Source: Epiperipatus broadwayi (lineage: Eukaryota > Onychophora > Udeonychophora > Euonychophora > Peripatidae). From it: a stretch of 64,000 nt of DNA. A program made the position numbers and the translations under genes. The stretch is from assembly GCA_028023455.1 (NCBI GenBank), contig JAQFVV010000013.1:8276411-8340410 (forward strand), read 5' to 3'. The notes below the pieces were generated by a model. The model had not been told where the DNA came from. It saw only the letters and a program-made list of their open reading frames with translations, and made no database searches. Positions 15,488-24,199 of the stretch are shown piece after piece; position 1 is the first letter of the stretch; every line of letters starts with the position of its first letter.

Positions 15488-16890
15488 AATGGAATTTACA
15501 TTCAAAGTCATAATTTGATCATTGCTCGTGGTCATTTCCCATTGTTACCATTCTCTTAGTGTCAAAATATATTTTTATAGTAAATTATATTATGCCCCGT
15601 TTTATGGTTATTTTTTTTAAAAACGGATTCGATCAATTACACTTAACCCTTAGGGAATCTAAATTATAAACATATGGAATAATTTTGTAATTAAAAAAAT
15701 AAATAAATAAATAATTGACTTTAAAAATTAAATATTGTAAATACTATTACTATAATCGCAAAAAAATATCTTTTATTATTTCGAAATAAATGTGCAAGTG
15801 TTTTGCCCTTATTACATAAGTAAGATAATAAAATTTAAATGGTGAATAATTATTACATAACGTTATTTATCAAAAAAATACGGCAAATTTAGAAAAATAT
15901 ATTACTTTATTTTTTTAAATAAAAATTATAATTTAACTATTCTATTAAGTATAAATTTCAACTATAATAGCTAACATAAAAATATGAGTCTCATAAGAAA
16001 AATTAATTAATCTAATAGATCGGATGGTCAGATGCTGACAATATGATTAACGGATGCGACATTATAAAAATGAAACCATAAATTTAAAAATATAGTTAAA
16101 TAATATTTAATAATATATTTTGAAAACTCAAACACATTGATTTCTTTTTAAAAATAAAATATAATTTTAAAATTACATTATTTTTACCTCTATTAAACAT
16201 GTAGCCTTTGTATTTGGACGCCATTTTTTTCCGCTGTGTTTTAATGCTAATCACATGATAATAAAGAAGGCGGGAAATGAAAATAATCCAAATTTTCCTC
16301 CATCAGCAGCAGTCAGTTGCAAAAGTAATTCATGACAAAAAAAATAATAGCAAGACCTAAAAATGATGATAATAGTATGGAGATGAGTTATGCGATGACT
16401 GTACAAATAAATATATCGACGCTAAGCTTTTCTTTCGAAAAGATTTCAATATCTTGTCTAATTATAGCTCTCCATTATAAATTCTTCAAAATATCTTTTA
16501 AGATAATCTTTATAATGTAAATAGGATCTGCATCTTTCATAAAAAATCATGCTCAAAGTTCACTCTAAAATATTTTTTTTTTTTAGAAAATAAATTACTA
16601 TTCCTTCCCTTCACTTGCACAATTCGAAAAAAATGTAAATTTTTATTAGTATTATTCAGCAAGCTAAAGAACAATGACGGATTTTATGATTTTGTCTTCT
16701 TATTTATTAGAATTTTAATGATTTCATGGGATCTTAGTCCCATTTCCATTCAGAATATAGAGTAAAATAATAATTATATGCTGTATAAACTAATTTAATT
16801 GCAGTAGTTATATTTATAGATATAATAAACATCTACATACTTCCCCATTCTTTTTAAATTCACTTAAATAAAGATATAATAAAAGTCAAA
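15488..16890. other. AT-rich non-coding DNA
   Basis: No coding frame is convincing. The 62-codon frame at 16332-16520 begins well but ends in AT-rich drift and has no recognisable motif. GC-richer patches around 16020-16060 and 16215-16330 stand out slightly from their surroundings but match nothing I know. Confidence 0.4.
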
Positions 16891-16891
16891 T

Positions 16892-16938
16892 GCCCCCAAG
16901 ACGCATTTCGTGCTGAACCAGCACTCATCAGTTAGCCC
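16892..16938 (-). ncRNA. Hammerhead ribozyme motif, well preserved
   Basis: Read on the minus strand: CTGATGA (16931-16925), then stem II GTGCTG/CAGCAC (16924-16919 with 16915-16910), six perfect pairs closed by a GTT loop. GAAA follows (16909-16906), then a minimal stem III in ATGCGT, then the cleavage triplet GTC (16902-16900). The bases after GTC (TTGG) can pair with CTAA just before CTGATGA as a short stem I. All core nucleotides of a type I hammerhead are present. Hammerheads of this minimal stem III type are known from Penelope-like elements, retrozymes and some SINEs, where they self-cleave the transcript. Activity is not shown by sequence alone. Confidence 0.7.
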
Positions 16939-18085
16939 AGATCACTACTTCTCAAATTGTTACATTTTCATTTACTATTGTCAAACTTCCTTCACTCACA
17001 ACTTTGACACCATCCATTTCAGATAAATTTACTGGGATGAACCTCCCCATTTCCTTCACATCAGAAAAAAACATGAATCCAATGCAGATTTACAAAGTTT
17101 ATAAATTATGTGTGACATGTAAAACAATTGTTTTTTAATTTATTAAAATGACATTTAAGTGTTTTTTTGGTATTATTAGCTAAGTATTAGAGGGTGAAGT
17201 TTTTACTGATTGATTGGCATTATTTCAATAAGATATTTCTTGAATGTCTTTTCATTTGTTGTATTTTTTAGGCTATTAAACCACTAAAGACCACATGATC
17301 GCCATTTTCTATGCTTATGCAAACTGTTAAAACAGTGATGTGATATGGCTTCTCTTTTATTGAAGGTAGAAATCTCTCAGCCACTATGCCCAGAGAAACC
17401 TCCACCTTCCTTTTCCACTCCCCAACCTAAGGCTTTCGCAAATTCTTCTCTATCCTGCTCTATCCCATTTCCTTAACATCATCTTTGTCCACTCTATGGC
17501 CTGTATATTTAGATCCCCCTTATCTTTTCCCAAACCCAACATAAAAATCAAGAACGCACTTTCTGTATAATCAGTTTATTATATTTGTTCTCCCACAACT
17601 TCATTATTTGTACCCTTCCTGGTTGTAAGCATTTACATTCAATTAGAAGGTTCTTAATATGTTCCATGACTTCCTTACATAATTTGCAGACTAAATCACT
17701 CACATTGCTCCATTTATGTGTATATTCCCTTGTTGCCTATGATCCTGTTTGAGCCTTAATCAGTAAAATTTACTTTACTTGCCACTATCATAAATTAACT
17801 CACATTCTGTTTACTTCAATATATATTTAAACACTTTTTATTCATCATACTAGTTCATCAGCTTGCTGTTTTTTATTAATGTATCTATTCTTCTATAACA
17901 TTTCTTGCCACTATAATACTCAACAATCCTTCTAACACAATCATCCCACCTTTTGTACAAATATTAAGTTACACAGAGGCTAAATACTCCATACAGTAGC
18001 ACAACTAAGTGCAAGCTAGAGTAATCTATGGATGCAAGGAAGGTTTGTCCATAAAATTTCCTATCTAGTGCCTACTCATCCAATA

Positions 18086-18130
18086 TCCCAAGACTAGTTC
18101 CTAGCTTGTGGCTTTATATCAGTGAGGAAC
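18086..18130 (-). ncRNA. Hammerhead-like core, copy B (decayed)
   Basis: The minus strand reads TCCTCA, CTGATAT, AAGCCACAAGCTA, GGAAC, TAGTC, TTGGGA. It aligns with the other family members, but the core is changed (CTGATAT for CTGATGA, GGAA for GAAA), so cleavage is not expected. The stem I arms TCCTCA and the TGGGGA-like segment are still recognisable. Confidence 0.5.
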
Positions 18131-18609
18131 CTTAGATCTGAGAGCATTGCACCTAGATCTTAGAATCTAATGCAACTCTCCTCTCTAGCATCCACCTTTT
18201 ACCTTATTAGCTAACTGTAAAGCTTTGAGTCCGAACGAAAACACTAATATTTTCCAATTCAAGATCATTAGCTTGTATAGTCATATAAATCTGAACTCTT
18301 TTCTATTGCATCCATTGATTATTCTAGCTTACACTGAGTCACACTACTATATGGAGAGTTTGGCCTCTGTATAAACAGATTGTGTGAGCTTAAAGAATGG
18401 TAATCATGTGATGTTTAGTGGTTTAATACCAAACATGCCTAATAGGATTATGGTGACTATGGTTATTAAAAAACCAAAGACACCAAAAAGTATGGATGCT
18501 AAAGTGAAGATTATATAAGCTACTCAAAGCTTTATAGCTAGCTAATAAGGTAAAAGGTGATTGCTGGAGGATTGCATTATATCCTAAGATCTAGGTATAG
18601 ATCCTAAGC

Positions 18610-18652
18610 TTCTCATTGATGAAAGCCACAAGCTAGAAACTAGTCTGGGGAT
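18610..18652 (+). ncRNA. Hammerhead-like core, copy A
   Basis: TTGATGA (18616-18622) stands where the core CTGATGA is expected, one base off. A short AAGC/GCTA stem II follows, then GAAA (18636-18639), the self-complementary ACTAGT stem III (18639-18644) and the cleavage triplet GTC (18643-18645). TGGGGA (18646-18651) can pair with the bases before the core as stem I. The C-to-T change at the first core base should impair it. Confidence 0.5.
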
Positions 18653-18839
18653 ATTGGATGAGAATGCATTAGATACAAATTTTATAAACAAACCTTCTTG
18701 CATCCATTGATTACTCTGGCTTGCACTAAGTGGTGTTACTATATGGAGAGTTTGGCCTTTGTGTAAACTGCTTGTGTAGCCATAAAGAATGATGATTATG
18801 TGATGTTAGTGATTCTGACATAAAGTCTTTATGCAAATA

Positions 18840-21440
18840 TTCTCATACTGTAATACCTTTCTCACTCATCTTGTTATCTGCCCTTTACTTGTAACCCAAT
18901 TAAATACTATTTTGGCTATTCTCTTACTATCCATGAATTGCAATCTACTGAACATTTTTATTTTGCTTTTTGCATCTCTCATAAAAACTTGACCATCCCA
19001 TTTCTCTTTGAATTGCCTCCTTTGCCATTCACACATCTGCATCTAATGCATGTTTTCCTACTTCTCTTTGTACTTTTTCTAAATAATCTAATACCACTTT
19101 ACTAATACATAATGCATCATTACCATAAGTTAACCCTGCTACTGATTTTTCCTTCCATACAATTTTTGGTACATAATATTTTTTATATGAAAACATTGTT
19201 AATTTTTTTATAAGTCCCTTTCTTTTCTTTATTTATCATTTTTTTCTCCCATTCATCTAAGCAATTCTCTGATTACTTTAGACAATTTCCAAATAATTAT
19301 ATCTATTCACCACATTTAATTTTATATGTCTCAATAAAAATTCTTTCTCTTCTCTTTCCCCAGCATTTATTATCATTACGTTGGATTTTTCTTCACTAAA
19401 TTTAATCCCAATCTCTTTACCCACTCTTGTACATATCTTCCCTACTTTCTGTGCACAATAACATATTAGCAAATAAAAGATCTGATCTTATACACTCCCT
19501 TGCCATCTATTAATAGTATCTCTGCACCTCCTTGTATCTTTCTATTGCTCTCTTCATTTCTCTCAAATATAATAAAAACAAAATGGGTGAAATAAGGCAT
19601 CCATTTAACTCTGATTCTATATTTCCTAATTGATACATATAGTAATTATTTTCATACAATCTCTTAGTAAGATCCAATAAAGCTATATTCCCAAATTTAC
19701 TAAATTTACCCATAACCTACTTCTATTTAATCTATCATATGCCTTATCTATATCTATAAAGATCATATATAATTGCCTAACTGTTTTTCCTACTTATCAC
19801 TATAAGTTGTGTGACTGCAAATAAACTGACTCTTATATCCCTATCCATTCCAAAACCTCCTTGCATTTCTCCCATTATATTTATTTTCTTCCATCCATTT
19901 TGCCACCTTTCCAGCTATCATATATGCAAAACCTTCCCATTTATAATTGTTATCTTTCTATGGTTCTTACCATTTCCCTTAAATAATAGCTTCACTTTTG
20001 TATTATTCCAGCTATCTGAAAATTCTGTCTTCTGTGCCATTTTATTAAAACATGATACAAGATTTAATTTTGCCCTATTTCCTCAAATTCATCACCACCT
20101 CTGCTACCCATCCATCAAAATCTTTCCATTTTTCAACTTCTTCCCTGCTTCATTCAATTCATTTTCTGTAAAACTAATTTTCCATTACTATGTGCTTTTA
20201 TGTTTGTTATTCTGTCCTTAACATCTAACATCTTTTCTATATGTATTACTTATTTAAGATTATCTCTAATTCTTCTCTAGAGCTCAGTCTTTTTTCTCAT
20301 CATTTAATAATAATATTACTCTTTCTCCTACATACCTTCTTTTAATAAACAAATTTTTTTACCCCCACCTCTTCCATTTCTGTTAGATATCCTCCAATAA
20401 TTTACTATTTAATTTCATTCTCTCTATAATTATCTACTTTAGCCAACATCTTTTTTTAAAAGTAGTTTTCCTGCTTAATATTAATATCTTTTTCATTTTA
20501 TTTTTAATAGCATATTTATATTCTCTGCATGTTTTTCCCCTCTTTTTTCCACTTTTATTAATTCTCACTTTTCTATTACTTTTATTCTTCTTAATATTCT
20601 CACATAAAACTGTATTTACCATTTTTTCTACTTTATCAGACCAGTCCTTATATTCACCTCCAACAAACTTCCATGATTTCTTCTACTTTTATTTTATATT
20701 CTTATAACTTATTCTTATTATTTATTTTCCATTTACTTTCACTAATCTTTCTAACTTTTATTATTATTCTTCATCACATTACTAACCATTTCTATTATAA
20801 AGAAATTATGATCAATATTACATACTTTTTTTTCATTATCAAACACTTTAATTTTCCATATTTTATTCATTCCCACTTTCTCTACTAATACATAATCTAT
20901 TGTGTGAAATATAGCATTTCTTCTTCATAAATATTTGATAAAATTTCCAATGCTTAAATTTATTCTCTGGCAAAAAATTTTCAAAAGCTGTCCATTCTTG
21001 TTTTCATTATCACTTTCTTTAATATACCTATTTATATCCCCTGTAACCATTATTTTCTTCCTCCTTTTTTTAAAACGCTCTATATCCTTAACTAGCCATT
21101 CATATGTGTTACTGTTTCACTCCATTATAGTTTGACTTTTTCTAGTGACCATATACACTTCAGCCACCATCGATTCTCATCTTCCTAACCTCTTCTCAAA
21201 CCACATCTTTGACACTTTATTTAAATATTTTTTGCCATAACTCTTATACCACCATCCCTCTTTTCTTTTCTATTTATACCTTGCAATACCAACATTTCTA
21301 GGGTAGTTTCTTCTTCTTTTCTTAGATGTGTTTTTACTATTGATAGTACCTCAAGCTCTTCATTTTTAATTGCTTTATTCTGGTCTCCTACCACCTAGCA
21401 TATTCAAATATCCGATTTTAAAAATTTCTTTCTTTCTTAC
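18840..21440 (-). pseudogene. LINE copy 1 ORF2: endonuclease and reverse transcriptase
   Basis: Reading the minus strand from about 21440 leftward: an apurinic-type endonuclease with a GDIN motif near 21.04 kb, TIDYVLV (about 20.9 kb) and a CNIDHNFF motif (about 20.8 kb), the remains of its catalytic metal and histidine sites. A linker follows, then reverse transcriptase. 19510-19713 reads RLYENNYYM...ISPILFLLYLRE, and 19278-19472 reads VGKEIGIKFSEEKSNVM, the thumb side of the palm. The expected (F/Y)ADD segment between these two frames is lost in this copy. ORF2 would nick target DNA and reverse-transcribe the element's RNA. The frame is broken many times, and the C-terminal part continues beyond the 868-bp insertion to about 17.4 kb. 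Confidence 0.75.
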
Positions 21441-21699
21441 TACCATTTCATAAATTCTTTTGCCTCTTCTCTATTATATTTATAATTAGTTTGTTTATTA
21501 TTAGTTTTATAGACCCATCTCCATGTCTACATTTATATCTGGATCAGTTATTCTTTATTTACATCTTACATCCCATTTATTCTTAACCTTTTTTTTTTTT
21601 TTGATAATACTGTAATTTAAAATCCTACCCACTTTCATAAATTTCCTGAACTATAATATTTTTCATAAATCAAGCCCCCTAATGCCTTGTTTTATTAAG

Positions 21700-22430
21700 T
21701 GCAATCCAATTTACTATAAAACTCCCTCATACTAACTAAAAAGTCCCACATATCCACAAATATAACAGTATTTTCTGTCTTATAATTTTTTCAATCTCTC
21801 AATTATAAAACATGATCTATTAAACATATATCTGTTGAATCTTGGTAGTAATCCAACTACTCCTACTCTTCCTTTAATCTTATTCAAACTACTAATTGAT
21901 TAGTAGTTTAAATAAGATTAAAGGAAGAATAGGGGTAGTTGGATTATTACCTTTGACAATAAGTATACGTTAAATAGGGTATGTTCTATAAATGAGAGAT
22001 TGAAAAAATTACTCTCTCCAATGGCTCTGACAAATGATTTGTCCCTATCATAACATAAACATCTCTAGTCCCCTGTTCTTTACATTATCTGTAACATCCT
22101 AATTCTAGCTCCAGGAAAACATACTCTTACATACCTATTTTTATTTCCCTTTACAATTACATCTCAACATTCTTTAATTAGCAAATCCCCAATCAAGACT
22201 GTTTCATATTTTACTTTCCCTAATTTATTTGTAACACTATCTTCCATCTTCTGGACTTTTGTATTTGCTTCTTCCTTATCATTTCTATTAATTAATTTCT
22301 TGATCTGCTCACACTTTGTGCCTAATGCTTTTAATTTTACTTCTACATTTTTTACCTCTTCCTCTATCTTGCTTTTTCTTTTCCTATTCCCAATGCACTA
22401 CTTATTTTGGCATGTATATCTCTTGTCACT
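21700..22430 (-). pseudogene. LINE copy 1 ORF1: coiled coil plus GDSL/SGNH-like esterase
   Basis: On the minus strand about 22430-22200 reads as a lysine/glutamate-rich coiled coil (KCEQIKKLINRNDKEEANTK). It is followed by VLIGDLLI near 22190, the position of the GDSL/SGNH block I motif with the catalytic serine replaced by leucine. Next come VCFPGARI and, beyond the inverted duplication, DFLVSMREFYSK (about 21.73 kb), the block V end. SGNH esterase domains in LINE ORF1 are known, notably in CR1-group elements; their role in retrotransposition is unclear. Stops are frequent and a 117-bp foldback splits the domain. Confidence 0.65.
21780..22015. repeat. Foldback: 117-bp inverted duplication inside LINE copy 1
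   Basis: The left arm (about 21780-21896) and right arm (about 21899-22015) are imperfect reverse complements around a 2-bp centre. The central arms AACTACTAAT and ATTAGTAGTT are perfect. Both arms are the same part of the ORF1 esterase domain, and LINE order resumes on the minus strand after the right arm. So the right arm is an inverted extra copy inserted head-to-head, not a part of the ordinary element. Confidence 0.85.
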
Positions 22431-22900
22431 CCACTGAATATATACTCCATTATATTGACCTTATCTACATTTTCCTCCATTTCTCCTGACTTTCTTTTTA
22501 AATTATATACACTTAAAAATCATTTATTCACATTTTTTATCAGATTTATACATGATCTACACAATCATACACCTTTTATATCTTTCCTAGTCTTTTTTAA
22601 GCACTTCAGCTAAAAAAAACTTTATCACATTCTATACACTCTATCAAAGCACATTTAACTTCCTCTGATCATCATACATACATTGTGGGATATAAATGCA
22701 ATTCATATTTCCTTATTTTTCCCAATTCCCCTACTCATATTTTAAATTTATGATCTTTCTATCACTTTTCAAACCTTTTCATACAAAAGGGAAAAATGTT
22801 TTTCCCTTTTTTAAAATGGCGACCAGTAAACACATGCTCCCCTCAAACAACACACATCAAACATTATCCTCTTTCACAAATAAATCACTCTCTTACCTAA

Positions 22901-23309
22901 AGTAAAAAAATTTTAATAGCACCTTTTAAAATCCAACTAGCATATGCCTTAGTTTTAAGGCCTCCTTATAGTAAACACAAACATTTTTTTCTTTTATATT
23001 TAAAATTTTAGCACATCGGGGCACTTTCCAAATATTAGCAATATTTTTTCCAATCTTTTTAAATCCAATTAAATCTATCTCCTTGCACTCCAACTCTCTT
23101 TTCTCATCCAATCTTTAAACAAATATTCTCCAGCAACAGAAATTTTTATCTAGATGTTTATTGAAAATATTTAAAACATTTAACTTATGCAGAGCAAAAC
23201 CATCCACATCAGTACAGCAAGGCAAAACATCAGCATTATCAATGATACAATAGTGCCACCCAGTACAAGCCATAGTAAACAAAATTGTATGAAACATCTG
23301 TTTTCATAT
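22901..23309. other. Possible 5' end of LINE copy 1, then unassigned DNA
   Basis: A 61-codon minus frame (22926-23111) that begins MDEKRELECKE and is charged could be the start of the LINE ORF1, but I cannot match it to the second copy, which lacks this part. From 23112 to 23309 I see no assignable feature. Confidence 0.3.
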
Positions 23310-23522
23310 GTTGGACTCCTAGCTTTATAGTTAACTAAATAGGTAAAAGGTATTGGAGTATTGCATTAGTACTCTCATATCCAAGGCTCCTCTCTGATGA
23401 AAGCCACAGGCTAGAAACTAGTCTGGGGATATTGGATGAATAGGCATTACAGTTATGCATAAACATTACATCTATTGATTACCAGGGCTTGCACTAAGTG
23501 GTACTACTGTATGGAGAGTTAT
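23310..23522 (+). repeat. Hammerhead-repeat unit, copy C
   Basis: This unit starts like the others (AGCTTTATAGTTAACTAA, then GGTAAAAGGT) and runs through the hammerhead core at 23388-23429 to a 3' part with GCTTGCACTAAGTGGT and ACTGTATGGAGAGTT. It stops abruptly at 23522, where LINE copy 2 begins with ATTAGGATGTTACAG, the same point of ORF1 that continues uninterrupted in copy 1. The junction is either an insertion that replaced the LINE 5' end or a chimeric retrotransposition. Confidence 0.7.
23388..23429 (+). ncRNA. Hammerhead-like core, copy C (best of its family)
   Basis: CTGATGA (23394-23400) is intact. Stem II is AGCC/GGCT (23402-23405 with 23409-23412) with an ACA loop, but the usual G-C pair next to the core is an A-A mismatch. 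GAAA (23414-23417), the palindromic ACTAGT and the cleavage site GTC (23421-23423) are present. Stem I forms five pairs between TCCTCT before the core (23388-23393) and TGGGGA after the site (23424-23429), with one mismatch next to the core. A two-pair stem III of this kind usually needs a dimer to fold well, and ACTAGT is self-complementary. Confidence 0.6.
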
Positions 23523-23905
23523 TAGGATGTTACAGATAAAGTAAAGATGCAAGGGAGTAGAGATGGGTATGTTATGGTGGGGACTAATAATTGTCAGAGC
23601 CATCAGAGAGAGGAATGGATTAGTACATAGAATTGATTAGGAATTTGAGTAAGATTAAGGAAAGAGTAGAAATAGTTGAATTATTACCAAGATTTGACAA
23701 GATATATATGTTAAATAGGGCATGTTCTATAAATGAGAGATTGAAAAAATTGTGTGAGAGAAATGATGTTATGTTTGTGGATGTGTGGGAATTTTTTATT
23801 GGGAAGAGGGAATTATATAGTAAAGATCAATTGCACTTAAGAAAACAAGGAAGTGAAGTTTTAGGGAGTCTGATTTATAAAGAATATACTTCAGGAAACT
23901 TATAA
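23523..23905 (+). pseudogene. LINE copy 2 ORF1 end: GDSL/SGNH-like esterase C-terminal part
   Basis: From 23633 a 90-codon open frame reads MIRNLSKIKERVEIVELLPRF, then INERLKKLCERNDVMFVDVWEFF and YSKDQLHLRKQGSEVLG. The last is the block V motif of SGNH hydrolases, with the D-x-x-H-L catalytic pair here as DQLHL. The serine motif (block I) lies upstream of the truncation. ORF1 ends at TAA near 23903, and ORF2 follows after a few hundred bases. Confidence 0.7.
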
Positions 23906-24199
23906 AGAAGACAGGGTTTCAAATTGCAGTGTTATCAGAAAGAAAAAGAATGGATGGGATGTAAGAAATAAACAAAGGATAGCTGATTTAGATATAAATG
24001 TAGATGTGGAGAGGGAATGGATCTGTAAAATGAATGGTAAGCAAGTTATTTATAAATGTAATGGAGAAGAAAGAGTCAAAAGAATTAATAAAAGAGTAGT
24101 TGGGAAAAAAGAAAATGTTAAAAATGGGTATTTGAATATGCAAGATGGAAGGAGACCAGAAAAGTGGCTGGAATTAAACAAAACAATTAAAAGTGAAGA

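Larger units (their letters stand above)
17966..18833. mobile_element. Composite insertion with two inverted hammerhead-repeat units
   Basis: The insertion interrupts LINE copy 1 and is bounded by CAAATATT at 17958-17965 and 18834-18841, a likely target duplication. Joining the LINE across it restores the order seen in copy 2. The left half (to about 18240) is a minus-oriented repeat unit. The right half (about 18505-18833) is a plus-oriented unit of the same family, and between them (18303-18440) is a further 3' part of the unit in plus orientation. Head-to-head or inverted long-terminal units around unrelated sequence are typical of Penelope-like elements and of twin-primed insertions. No reverse transcriptase lies inside, so it would be non-autonomous or a fragment. 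Confidence 0.6.
17270..22900 (-). mobile_element. LINE copy 1 (minus), with GDSL-esterase ORF1
   Basis: This is the minus-strand partner of LINE copy 2 at 23.5-27.6 kb. The two can be matched segment by segment: the 3' part with TCTCTGGGCATAG (rc at 17382-17394), the C-terminal region, RT, endonuclease and ORF1. It reaches further 5' than copy 2 (to about 22.9 kb), so it gives the fuller view of the element: about 4.7 kb after removing the 868-bp insertion at 17966-18833. Both boundaries are approximate. It carries an internal inverted duplication at 21.8-22.0 kb. Stops and frameshifts occur throughout. Confidence 0.8.

Noticed and set aside
19811-20221. 136-codon plus frame over LINE copy 1
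   Set aside because: It is the antisense of LINE ORF2, and its F/P/H-rich wording is the complement of the K/E/N-rich real frame.
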